A stretch of 25,757 bases of DNA from a virus: the IMG/VR virus record IMGVR_UViG_3300020215_000132, positions 1 to 25,757 of that record; one strand, given 5' to 3'. The translations under genes were made by a program, and so were the position numbers. Of this stretch, positions 18,443 through 25,236 are shown in pieces (within the stretch, counting starts at the first letter, position 1; each line of letters begins with the position of its first letter). The notes under the pieces are model-generated. The model saw only the letters and a program-made list of their open reading frames with translations, was not told the DNA's origin and made no database searches.

Positions 18443-18682
18443 ATGACCGAGCGCAGGAGGAAAACCAAACCTTGGAAAGTTGTAGCGTATTTGCCTTGTC
18501 CAAATTGCTCCTATTGGTCTTTAGGCGTTATGGCGAATGGCCGATTTGTTAGACACTCTGTTTCATTTGGTTCTGTAGAGCGACCACAGGGAAAAGGATT
18601 ATGGAAGAATCCTACGCCTATTTGCAAGGGATCAGGGAAGAAAGCACCGCTTCCGACCGAGCGCAGGAGGGGGAAGGGATGA
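18443..18682 (+). CDS. 79-residue basic zinc-knuckle-like protein with TERRR at both ends
   Basis: The ATG at 18443 is part of a 16-bp repeat (18445-18460), and the protein opens MTERRRKTKPW. A CPNC pair and one later Cys lie in a beta-like core. The C-terminus reads PLPTERRRGKG because the same repeat recurs in frame at 18655-18670. The second copy acts as the ribosome site of the next gene, which starts inside this gene's stop codon. Function unknown. Confidence 0.6.
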   Translation: MTERRRKTKPWKVVAYLPCPNCSYWSLGVMANGRFVRHSVSFGSVERPQGKGLWKNPTPICKGSGKKAPLPTERRRGKG

Positions 18683-18813
18683 ATGATAATGAGGTGTGTA
18701 GGAACTGTGGGCATTTGGGGATGCAACATGGATTCCCCACAAATGCGGTTTGCGGGAATATCAGTTGTTCCTGTGAAGAGTTTGAGCCAAGCGATATATT
18801 TCAGGATTTTTGA
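18679..18813 (+). CDS. 44-residue zinc-ribbon protein
   Basis: ATG 18679 overlaps the upstream stop and follows AGGAGGGGGAAGGG. The pattern CRNCGHLGMQHG ... AVCGNISCSCEEFEPS is a Cys/His-rich ribbon of a form common in very small phage and bacterial proteins. Likely metal-binding; role unknown. Confidence 0.7.
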   Translation: MNDNEVCRNCGHLGMQHGFPTNAVCGNISCSCEEFEPSDIFQDF

Positions 18814-18843
18814 GGCCACCCGCTCTAGAGCGTAGGAGGAAGG

Positions 18844-18951
18844 ATGGAATTGTGGTTACTGTGTTTCAATTGGTTCGGTCTAGGCTGGGTAATGTCTTAC
18901 CTGTTTTTCTCATGGCTTAGAGAGTGGAAGGTTAGGCATGACCGACCGTAG
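18844..18951 (+). CDS. 35-residue membrane peptide
   Basis: TAGGAGGAAGG directly precedes ATG 18844. The peptide is almost entirely hydrophobic and aromatic (MELWLLCFNWFGLGWVMSYL), then a short basic tail (REWKVRHDRP). Its TAG lies inside the next copy of the ATGACCGACCGTAG junction repeat. Function unknown. Confidence 0.55.
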   Translation: MELWLLCFNWFGLGWVMSYLFFSWLREWKVRHDRP

Positions 18952-19164
18952 ACGCTGGACACCGGAGGGAAGATGGATTTGTTTAAAGACTTGTTTGTTT
19001 TAGACCTTCCAGAATGGCTTGGGAAGCATCGCCAATGCGCCCAGGACGAGCATAGGACGCTTAAAAGCTCAGTCTCCGGTCCACCGTATGTCAAAATCCA
19101 AGGAACGCATTGTAAGCGGTTTAATGAGATTTATATTCACTCGGAGAGCCATGATCGAGCGTAG
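18938..19164 (+). repeat. Repeated gene-junction sequence (ATGA-YCGA-CGTAG type)
   Basis: ATGACCGACCGTAGACGCTG (18938-18957) and ATGATCGAGCGTAGGCGCTG (19151-19170) are near copies. In each, the preceding gene ends at the TAG while ATG opens MTDRRRW or MIERRRW. Related copies without the whole unit occur at 18445, 18655 and 18826. The first unit opens only a 21-codon frame (to 19003), which may be a relic. Confidence 0.7.
18973..19164 (+). CDS. 63-residue protein, unknown function
   Basis: GGAGGGAAG precedes ATG 18973. The product opens with a hydrophobic-acidic segment (MDLFKDLFVLDLPEWLGKHR) and continues polar with one Cys in each half. It ends in the second junction repeat, overlapping the HTH gene by 14 bases. 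No family recognised. Confidence 0.55.
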   Translation: MDLFKDLFVLDLPEWLGKHRQCAQDEHRTLKSSVSGPPYVKIQGTHCKRFNEIYIHSESHDRA

Positions 19165-19318
19165 GCGCTGGACCCGTCAGCAGCGAATGGTGTTGGCCGG
19201 CAAAGTTCTCATCTTACGCGCCAATGGCTACAAGCTGGAGGTTATTGCCTTAAAGCTCGCGGTAAATCCTTCCGTGGTATGTCGCATTTTATCGAAGTAT
19301 GGCCGAACCCGACTATAA
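19151..19318 (+). CDS. 55-residue HTH protein, last gene of the early operon
   Basis: GGAG lies four bases before ATG 19151. After MIERRRWTRQQ comes a helix-turn-helix of the resolvase/sigma-like type (KVLILRANGYKLEVIALKLA then VNPSVVCRILSKYG). It could be a late-gene regulator, since it is encoded directly before the promoter and RNA locus preceding the packaging genes. That role is inferred from position. Confidence 0.65.
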   Translation: MIERRRWTRQQRMVLAGKVLILRANGYKLEVIALKLAVNPSVVCRILSKYGRTRL

Positions 19319-19373
19319 GCAATTTTCCGTCGGAGAATAAGCAAACGGTTTTCCCCATCTGACGAGAAATTCC

Positions 19374-19382
19374 TGATATACT
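19374..19382 (+). promoter_or_regulatory. Extended -10 promoter of the small-RNA locus
   Basis: TG-A-TATACT (19374-19382) is a near-perfect extended -10 element; no -35 hexamer is evident. The start of transcription would fall at about 19389-19390, exactly where the 11-bp closing stem of the RNA begins. Confidence 0.6.
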
Positions 19383-19389
19383 GGTAATT

Positions 19390-19506
19390 GGGTATGAGAG
19401 ACTACGCGAAAGCGAGGTCTTTCTGCCCATTTTTTTTGTCATCGCGTTGATTCACCTCTCATACCCCAACCCCGCCCCCGAAAGGGACGCGGGGTCGTTT
19501 TCTTTC
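19390..19506 (+). ncRNA. Candidate ~117-nt small RNA upstream of the terminase genes
   Basis: The predicted transcript begins with GGGTATGAGAG (19390-19400), which pairs perfectly with CTCTCATACCC (19456-19466). Inside is a CGC-GAAA-GCG hairpin (19405-19414) with a GNRA tetraloop, flanked by AC/GT pairs. ACGCGA (19404-19409) can instead pair with TCGCGT (19442-19447), giving a mutually exclusive fold. A terminator follows three bases after the closing stem. No ORF with a ribosome site fits. No known RNA family recognised. Confidence 0.6.
19470..19505 (+). terminator. Rho-independent terminator of the small-RNA locus
   Basis: CCCCGC (19470-19475) pairs with GCGGGG (19489-19494), continued by CCC/GGG around a GAAA loop, then TCGTTTTCTTT. 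It also separates the early operon from the packaging genes. Confidence 0.85.
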
Positions 19507-19578
19507 CACGACTTGCCCGGCCTAGAGCTGGGCTTTATGGCCTCCGTGAGTATCCACCATGCCTGACACTGGCCCCGT

Positions 19579-19842
19579 ATGACCATTGCCGACGTCCGCA
19601 ACCTCTTCCGGGATTTTGAAAACAAGGGCATGGCCCCCACCCTCCTGCACATGGAAGAACGGGACGGGCAGGTCGAGCGGTTCGTCATCGCCAACGACCA
19701 GAAGACCCTTATGCGACATCCGAAGAGCTTCCGCCCCAGGTTCCCCAAGCATCGCCTGTCCTCTTTCCAGGAAAACGTTTATAACCCCATGTGCGTGTTC
19801 CATAGCAAAAAAGCGACGCAGTACGAAGGGTTGATCGTATGA
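19579..19842 (+). CDS. 87-residue protein before the terminase, unknown function
   Basis: ATG 19579 has no clear Shine-Dalgarno. The frame is rich in C- and G-ending codons, more so than its neighbours, which supports coding on plus but also suggests a different origin. The product (MTIADVRNLFRDFENKGMAP, RDGQVERFVIANDQKTLMRH) is mixed alpha/beta and ends KATQYEGLIV. A 93-codon frame on minus overlaps it and cannot be wholly excluded. It may be a small late protein. Confidence 0.5.
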   Translation: MTIADVRNLFRDFENKGMAPTLLHMEERDGQVERFVIANDQKTLMRHPKSFRPRFPKHRLSSFQENVYNPMCVFHSKKATQYEGLIV

Positions 19843-19929
19843 CTGATTTACGCGGGCGCGTGCGCGTGTATATTAAGTTACTTCTACCCCCCTGTAACAA
19901 GTACTTATTAATCCGTGCGGTGTCTTCCC

Positions 19930-20394
19930 GTGGCTGAACTTTCCCCGAAACAGAGGCGATTTGTGGCCGAATATCTCAAAGATCAAAACGCCACTCAGGC
20001 GGCTATCCGGTCTGGATACTCGAAAAAGACCGCTGATGTTCAAGGGCCTAGGTTGTTGGGAAATGTTCGGATTAAGGCGGCTGTGGAAGCGGCTTTGGGG
20101 GACGCCGCAAAGAAGGCCGGCGTTTCCGTGGAATATGTCCTCAGCAATCTGAAAGAAGTCGTTGAACGCTGTATGCAGCGGTCCCCAGTGATGATTCGGC
20201 AAGGCAAAGATATTGTCCAGAAGGTTGACGATCAGGGCAGGAGCGTCTGGGAATTCGATTCCATGGGGGCCAATAAGGCCTTGGAAAACATTGGTAAGCA
20301 CTTGAAGATGTTTACCGAAAAGCACGAACACACCGGCAAGGATGGCGGACCTGTCACGGTCAATATCGTGAGCTTTTCGGAGATGAAAAAATGA
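19930..20394 (+). CDS. terS: Terminase small subunit
   Basis: 154 residues from GTG 19930 (GTG 19915 would add five); no clear ribosome site for either. The N-terminus ELSPKQRRFVAEYLKDQNAT, QAAIRSGYSKKTADVQGPRL, LGNVRIKAAVEAAL is the classic Terminase_2 HTH pattern that recognises packaging DNA. A central helical oligomerisation region and a basic, polar C-terminus follow. It should bind the pac site and assemble with the large subunit encoded next, with which it overlaps by four bases. Confidence 0.93.
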   Translation: MAELSPKQRRFVAEYLKDQNATQAAIRSGYSKKTADVQGPRLLGNVRIKAAVEAALGDAAKKAGVSVEYVLSNLKEVVERCMQRSPVMIRQGKDIVQKVDDQGRSVWEFDSMGANKALENIGKHLKMFTEKHEHTGKDGGPVTVNIVSFSEMKK

Positions 20395-21740
20395 CCGAGA
20401 TCACCATTCCTTACCACTTCACGCCGCGCCCCTATCAACTCCCTCTATTGGCCGCCATGGACAGCGGCTATAAACGCGCCGTGCAGGTCTGGCACCGCCG
20501 TAGCGGGAAAGAAAAGACGGACATAGCCGGGATTGTCGCCAAGAAGATGCTGGAGCGGGTCGGTTCGTATTACTACGTCTTCCCAGAACTAAATCAGGGC
20601 CGCAAGGTGATCTGGGATGGGGCGGATAAGGACGGCTTTCGCTTCATTGACCATTTTCCGAAAGAACTTTTGGACGGGAAGCCCAACGATACGGAGATGA
20701 AGCTTCGGTATCGGAACGGGTCGCTTTTCCAGGTGGTGGGATCTGACCGCTTTGATTCTGTGATGGGAACGAACCCTATCGGTATGGTCCTTTCGGAATA
20801 CTCCCTTCAAGATCCTGCTTGCTGGGGTTACTTCCGGCCGATCTTGGCCGAGAACGGTGGATGGGCTGTGTTCAACTTCACTCCCCGTGGCGAGAACCAT
20901 GCCTATGCGCTTTGGGAACTGGCTAAGGCCGACACCAAGAACTGGTTTACATCCCTCCTGACGGTTGATGACACCGGGGCCATTCCCCGCGAGGTCTTGG
21001 AGCAGGAAAGGGCCGAAATCATGCGTCTTTACGGTAACGATGCTCTCTTTCTCCAGGAATATTACTGCTCATTCACGGTTCCCATCGCGGGGGCTTATTA
21101 CGCCGACCATATCTCAAAGGCTTACCGGGACGGGCGTGTGGGTCATGTCCCCCATGACCCACGTATCACAGTAGACACGGCTTGGGATCTTGGAATCAAT
21201 GACCGAATGGCTATCTGGTTTACTCAGTCCATTGGTCAAGAGGTTCGGGCCATTGATTACCTGGAAGGGACTGGCCAAGGTTTGCCCTATTACATCGCCA
21301 AGCTTAAAGAAAAACCTTACGTTTATGGTCGTCACGTCGCCCCCCATGACATTGAAGTGCGTGAACTCAGCAACGGCAAGAGCCGGCGGGATACGGCGGC
21401 TTCACTCGGGATTAATTTTGAATTGGCTCCCAGGCTACCCGTGGTTGACGGAATTGATGCTGTTCGCGCCATTTTCCCAAGAATGTGGTTCGACGCGGAG
21501 AAGTGTAAGGATGGATTGAATGCCTTGAAGAATTACCGGAAACAGTATGACGAGAAGCGAAAGACCTACCTAAATCAACCGTATCACGATTGGTCCAGCA
21601 ATGGGGCGGACGCTTTCCGAATGTTGGCGACCTCTTTGGATTTCCGGCAACGAAGCGTTCCGGCGCAGCAACCCGACAAATACGCCCGCGCCTTCGAGCG
21701 GCGGCAACAATCTGGAAGTCCTATGGCGGTGTTCGGATGA
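20391..21740 (+). CDS. terL: Terminase large subunit
   Basis: 449 residues, ATG overlapping the terS stop. The ATPase domain (about 20-230) has a variant Walker A, WHRRSGKEKT (34-43), a Walker B-like VLSEYS (133-138) in which the usual first acidic residue is Ser before E136, and a coupling motif NFTPRG. The RNase H-like nuclease (about 255-415) shows TAWDLG (D266), PHDIEV (D320) and HDWSSNGADAFR (D400, D407). It powers headful packaging and cuts DNA. The SEYS form and P22-type neighbours suggest a P22-like branch. Confidence 0.95.
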   Translation: MTEITIPYHFTPRPYQLPLLAAMDSGYKRAVQVWHRRSGKEKTDIAGIVAKKMLERVGSYYYVFPELNQGRKVIWDGADKDGFRFIDHFPKELLDGKPNDTEMKLRYRNGSLFQVVGSDRFDSVMGTNPIGMVLSEYSLQDPACWGYFRPILAENGGWAVFNFTPRGENHAYALWELAKADTKNWFTSLLTVDDTGAIPREVLEQERAEIMRLYGNDALFLQEYYCSFTVPIAGAYYADHISKAYRDGRVGHVPHDPRITVDTAWDLGINDRMAIWFTQSIGQEVRAIDYLEGTGQGLPYYIAKLKEKPYVYGRHVAPHDIEVRELSNGKSRRDTAASLGINFELAPRLPVVDGIDAVRAIFPRMWFDAEKCKDGLNALKNYRKQYDEKRKTYLNQPYHDWSSNGADAFRMLATSLDFRQRSVPAQQPDKYARAFERRQQSGSPMAVFG

Positions 21741-22021
21741 GAGAAGCCGAGATCCGCGCCCAACACTTCGCCAACGCGAAGCGGAACGCCCTTCTGTTCA
21801 GCCAGTTCGAGTTTTTGAATACGAGGGGGATCGCCTTTGAGGCTTTGATTAAGTCTTCGACCCTTTGGCAGAGAATCCGGTGGTTTCTGAATCCCGGATC
21901 GTTCTTGTCGTCCGTTGACGCTGTTCAGGCCAGGATTATGGCGGAAGAGCAAAAGAAGCGTAAGGAAGCCGAGGCGAAACCGAAATTGACCATTGTGGGG
22001 GCCAACGGGAATGTCCGATAA
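21737..22021 (+). CDS. 94-residue protein between terminase and portal
   Basis: ATG 21737 overlaps the terL TGA, and the 3' end overlaps the portal start by 11 bases. The protein is helical and basic (REAEIRAQHFANAKRNALLF, FEALIKSSTLWQRIRWFLNP) with a charged C-terminus (AEEQKKRKEAEAKPK). No family recognised. Tight overlap on both sides suggests a packaging or head-assembly accessory role. Confidence 0.7.
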   Translation: MREAEIRAQHFANAKRNALLFSQFEFLNTRGIAFEALIKSSTLWQRIRWFLNPGSFLSSVDAVQARIMAEEQKKRKEAEAKPKLTIVGANGNVR

Positions 22022-24074
22022 GAAACTGACCGTCGAAAAGTCCCTGACCGACTTCAAACGCGCCTACCGAGCCAAGTGGAAACTCATTGAGCGTCAGAAG
22101 GAAGATCACCTTTACGCATTGGGCGAGCAGTGGGCAGCCGAAGATCTCCAAAAGCTTAAAGATGCAGGAGTTAAGCCGATCACAGATGATCGAATTGGTC
22201 CGTTGATCTACCTTGTCACGGGTCTGCAACGGCAGAATAGAACCGAGTTTAAAGCCTATCCCGAGGGGCAGGAAGACGGGTTAAAGGCCGAAATCGCGTC
22301 GGCCCTTTTCAAACACGCTATCAAGGTTTCTGAATTCCCTTTCAAGTTCTCCGATGAGTTCAAAAACGGCGTCACCTGCGGAGAATCAAACCTGGAACTT
22401 TACCTGGATTGGACCGAAAACATCATTAACGGGAAGCCCTGCTGGAAAGAAATCCACGGGAACCGCATTTTCCCCGACCCGGATGCCAAGGAATACGATT
22501 ACTCGGACGGTCGTTTCCTCTACAAAATCACACCCAATCTGTCGCGGGAAGAATTGGCGAGCCTCTACCCGGAGATGGAATCAAAGATCGAGAATCTTCC
22601 TACCGGGAAAGGTCGCCTGGACTTGGCCGGGATGCTTCTCGGAGGCGGGGAAACTCATCGCCAGCCCAAGGATTACCCGAAATCGGGGGGAGATGCTGGA
22701 AGCAGTGACTTTGAGGACGATACGGTTGACCTGATCGAGCGGCAGTACAAGAAATGGGTAACGAAGACCTACGTGGGCGACCGGGAAACGGGCGAGATCA
22801 AAGAGGCGGAGAGCCGGGAACGTGCCGAGGGCTTTGTGGCTGATTATAAAGCCCAAATTGAGAGCGACCAGGCGGCATACATGGCGGCCGTCCAGCAGGT
22901 GGAAGCGATGCAATTTCAGCAGCCGGGGATCCAAGTCCCTACGCCTCCACCGCCTCCCGAGCGCAACCCGGATCGTTTCTTCACTTTCACGCGGAAAGTC
23001 CCTGAAATCTGGATTTTCGCCCACGTCCCCGGCATGGAAGAGCCTCTTGCCGATGAACGGGCGTGGTTTTACCCCAAGTGGAAGAAATTCGGGATTATCC
23101 CATTCTTGGCACGCTATTCGACGGCACCGCTGGAGGGAGATTCCCGCCACTTGTTGGTCCAGGGATTGACCCATAAGCTGAAAGGACCGCAGGAGTTACA
23201 CAACAAGACGACCATGCTCTTGGTGCGGCACCTGAATTCATCGGCAAATTCGGGATGGAAGTCTGAGGAAGGGGCTTGGGTCGATCCTGAAATGGTGAAA
23301 AAATTCGGGACTCAGCCGGGAATCAATCTCGAATACAAGAAGGGCGCGAGGGAGCCGATGCAGATATTCCCCGCCCCTCTTTCCCAAGGCCATGCCCAGC
23401 TTGCCGAGATGAGCGCAGAGGCCATTAAGGCCGGCTCAGGCATTAACGCCGACCTCCTGGCGGCTCAGGAAGGGGGAACGGATAGCGGACGAGCCATTGC
23501 TTTGCGCCAACGTCAAGGCCTTGTCATGGTCCAGGAGATCTTTGACAACGCCGCCAGAACCCAAAAGCTTTGCGGTCAGTTCCTTTTGTCTCAGTTGGGC
23601 GAGATTTACGACACGGAAACCGCCAAAAAGGTGTTGGGCGAGGCTTTCTTGACCAAGAATTTCCCGCCCATGATGATGGATGAGATTGACCCTACGACTG
23701 GTCAGCCCATTCAAGTCCCCATGACCGATCCGAAGACGGGACAACCCATGCAGTATGACGCCGAAATGGCGGAATTGGTTATTGCCGAGGTTTTGGCCGG
23801 AGACTTGGCCCAATATGACGTGGCGGTTGGAGAAGCCGTGGCCTCCGAGACGATGAAGATGGCGAACTCGGCCGAGATCAAAGAAATCGCTCAGGCTTAC
23901 CCCGGATTGGTTCCCCCGGATATCATTGTCGAGGAAAGCCAACTTCCCAACGCGACGAAGAATAAAGTTTTGTCAGCAATAAAAAACGCGCAGGCGATGG
24001 CTCAGGTGGGAGCAGGAAGGCCCGCCCCCAAGAAGTCCGGAAGTCCTGCGGCAGAGGAGACGAAAGATGCCTAG
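22011..24074 (+). CDS. Portal protein, P22-like
   Basis: 687 residues from ATG 22011 (an upstream in-frame GTG at 21993 would add six). N-terminal KRAYRAKWKLIERQKEDHLY and the region around RIGPLIYLVTGLQRQNRTEF followed by FKNGVTCGESNLELYLDWTE and NRIFPDPDAKEYDYSDGRF match P22-type podovirus portals. A Pro-rich insertion (PTPPPPPE) lies near residue 313, and the C-terminal third is helical with Met/Gln-rich stretches, like the P22 barrel region. The dodecamer would form the DNA channel at one head vertex. The stop overlaps the next ATG. Confidence 0.92.
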   Translation: MSDKKLTVEKSLTDFKRAYRAKWKLIERQKEDHLYALGEQWAAEDLQKLKDAGVKPITDDRIGPLIYLVTGLQRQNRTEFKAYPEGQEDGLKAEIASALFKHAIKVSEFPFKFSDEFKNGVTCGESNLELYLDWTENIINGKPCWKEIHGNRIFPDPDAKEYDYSDGRFLYKITPNLSREELASLYPEMESKIENLPTGKGRLDLAGMLLGGGETHRQPKDYPKSGGDAGSSDFEDDTVDLIERQYKKWVTKTYVGDRETGEIKEAESRERAEGFVADYKAQIESDQAAYMAAVQQVEAMQFQQPGIQVPTPPPPPERNPDRFFTFTRKVPEIWIFAHVPGMEEPLADERAWFYPKWKKFGIIPFLARYSTAPLEGDSRHLLVQGLTHKLKGPQELHNKTTMLLVRHLNSSANSGWKSEEGAWVDPEMVKKFGTQPGINLEYKKGAREPMQIFPAPLSQGHAQLAEMSAEAIKAGSGINADLLAAQEGGTDSGRAIALRQRQGLVMVQEIFDNAARTQKLCGQFLLSQLGEIYDTETAKKVLGEAFLTKNFPPMMMDEIDPTTGQPIQVPMTDPKTGQPMQYDAEMAELVIAEVLAGDLAQYDVAVGEAVASETMKMANSAEIKEIAQAYPGLVPPDIIVEESQLPNATKNKVLSAIKNAQAMAQVGAGRPAPKKSGSPAAEETKDA

Positions 24075-24327
24075 ATGGCCAAGGAAGGACCAAGCTAATG
24101 AGCAACCGCAAACGACCGAGGAACAGGCCCAAGAGGCCGTGCTGAAGGAGGATCCCGCGCCGGTGAAGGCTACCCCGCAGAAACCCGTTCTGGAGCCGCT
24201 CCATCCGGGGCAGAAGTATTTCGAGGCACCTGATGGGACGATCATCATCGGGGAATCGGATCGGGATAGGGTGTGGTATCGGCAAGGGAATGGCGGCAAG
24301 GGTTGTTGGATCAACCCGAAACGGTGA
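24067..24327 (+). CDS. 86-residue protein with disordered N-terminus
   Basis: ATG 24067 overlaps the portal 3' end by eight bases. Residues 1-45 are rich in Gln, Glu, Pro and Lys (probably disordered); the rest is a short folded segment (LHPGQKYFEAPDGTIIIGES, DRVWYRQGNGGKGCWINPK) that could be a small beta domain. Position suggests a minor head or completion protein; no family recognised. Confidence 0.65.
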   Translation: MPRWPRKDQANEQPQTTEEQAQEAVLKEDPAPVKATPQKPVLEPLHPGQKYFEAPDGTIIIGESDRDRVWYRQGNGGKGCWINPKR

Positions 24328-24331
24328 AACC

Positions 24332-24646
24332 ATGAAAAAGACATTACTTATGATCGCCTTAATTTTACTCCCAGCGTGTGTTTCCAAGTCCAGGCTGCGC
24401 GGTTACGGCGACGGAATGTATGCTGCCGGGAAAGCTGAATCGGCGCAGAAGATCGCAGATCTGGAGGCCGATAACAATGCTCTCCGAAAAGGGATGCAAG
24501 ACCTCCAGAAATCCGGTGGCCGGCTGATCCGGCAGATTGAAGAGACGAAGGTTGAGAGGGACGATTACAAGCACCGGATTGAGAAGTTCTTGGGTATCAA
24601 AGAGTGTCGATGCGTGCATAAGGCAGTTCTGAGGGACGGGAACTAG
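24332..24646 (+). CDS. Lipoprotein with coiled coil, spanin-like or exclusion candidate
   Basis: 104 residues from ATG 24332. The N-terminus MKKTLLMIALILLPAC is a lipoprotein signal with lipobox LPAC (C16). After a short Gly/Arg linker the mature part is a coiled coil (AQKIADLEADNNALRKGMQD, LIRQIEETKVERDDYKHRIE), then two Cys near the end (ECRC). It should be a lipid-anchored periplasmic protein. Lipid anchor plus coiled coil fits a spanin-type lysis component or a superinfection-exclusion protein, but its place among head genes, far from the endolysin, is unusual. Confidence 0.75.
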   Translation: MKKTLLMIALILLPACVSKSRLRGYGDGMYAAGKAESAQKIADLEADNNALRKGMQDLQKSGGRLIRQIEETKVERDDYKHRIEKFLGIKECRCVHKAVLRDGN

Positions 24647-24691
24647 TGGAAAGTTCTGGGACCAACCGCTTAACCTCGAACGATACTACTG

Positions 24692-24934
24692 ATGCCAATG
24701 AAACTCGAAACATTGAAGGGCATTGTTGACGCGAAGCTCCCTCCGGGTTTTAAGTCTGGGATTGGTGGCGGACGTTTCCCAGGTGAAGATGTGCTCTTTG
24801 TCACCGGGAACGGCAAATCGATTGGTATTCGTTTAAACGGAGCGAATCCAATTCCGCTTGCGACAGAAGAGGAGCAGAAAGAAGCAGCCGAGAAAATTGC
24901 TTGTGCGCTGATTGATTCGATAAAAGCCGTTTAG
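24692..24934 (+). CDS. 80-residue protein, unknown function
   Basis: ATG 24692 (or ATG 24698) has no clear ribosome site. The product (LETLKGIVDAKLPPGFKSGI, GEDVLFVTGNGKSIGIRLNG) appears as a short helix, then beta strands, then a C-terminal helix (EEQKEAAEKIACALIDSI), a plausible compact domain. No family recognised. Confidence 0.6.
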   Translation: MPMKLETLKGIVDAKLPPGFKSGIGGGRFPGEDVLFVTGNGKSIGIRLNGANPIPLATEEEQKEAAEKIACALIDSIKAV

Positions 24935-24973
24935 TTTAAAACCAAATCACCGGGGGGCTTAAAGGAGCATTGC

Positions 24974-25051
24974 ATGACAGTCTTCACTTTGTTCTGTTGG
25001 ATCATGATCCCAAAGGTGATTGCAGTTGTCGTAGATTTAGCAACCAGATAG
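24974..25051 (+). CDS. 25-residue membrane peptide
   Basis: AAAGGAG lies six bases before ATG 24974. The 25 codons give one hydrophobic helix (MTVFTLFCWIMIPKVIAVVV) and a short polar end. The ribosome site is good, but nothing else supports translation. Function unknown. Confidence 0.45.
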   Translation: MTVFTLFCWIMIPKVIAVVVDLATR

Positions 25052-25074
25052 AAAAAACAAATCTGTGACCGGAC

Positions 25075-25086
25075 CCCCGCAAGGGG
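25075..25086 (+). other. CCCC-GCAA-GGGG hairpin with GNRA loop
   Basis: Four GC pairs close a GCAA tetraloop (25079-25082), followed by TTTC. It is the first of two hairpins in the 185-base gap before the scaffold-like gene, which otherwise holds only the terminator-like hairpin at 25133. Confidence 0.5.
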
Positions 25087-25132
25087 TTTCAACCAGGCCA
25101 TACACCTGACCGAAGACTAGACGGCTTGTAAG

Positions 25133-25180
25133 AGGGCCGCGAAACCAGGGCGAACAGTCCTGAGCTTTCGCGGCCCTTTT
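25133..25180 (+). terminator. Rho-independent terminator before the scaffold-like gene
   Basis: A perfect 12-bp stem (AGGGCCGCGAAA at 25133-25144, TTTCGCGGCCCT at 25166-25177) with a loop containing a CAGG/CCTG inner stem, then TTTT. It would separate packaging/portal transcription from the capsid genes, or reduce it. Confidence 0.8.
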
Positions 25181-25236
25181 CTGCCGTACAGGCGACTTTG
25201 AAACCACGGGCCAAGCCCGCCAAAGGAGAAACGGAC

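Noticed and set aside
19522-19803. A 93-codon minus-strand ORF opposite the 19579 gene
   Set aside because: All neighbouring genes are on plus, it has no ribosome site, and the third-position bias favours the plus frame. It is not fully excluded.
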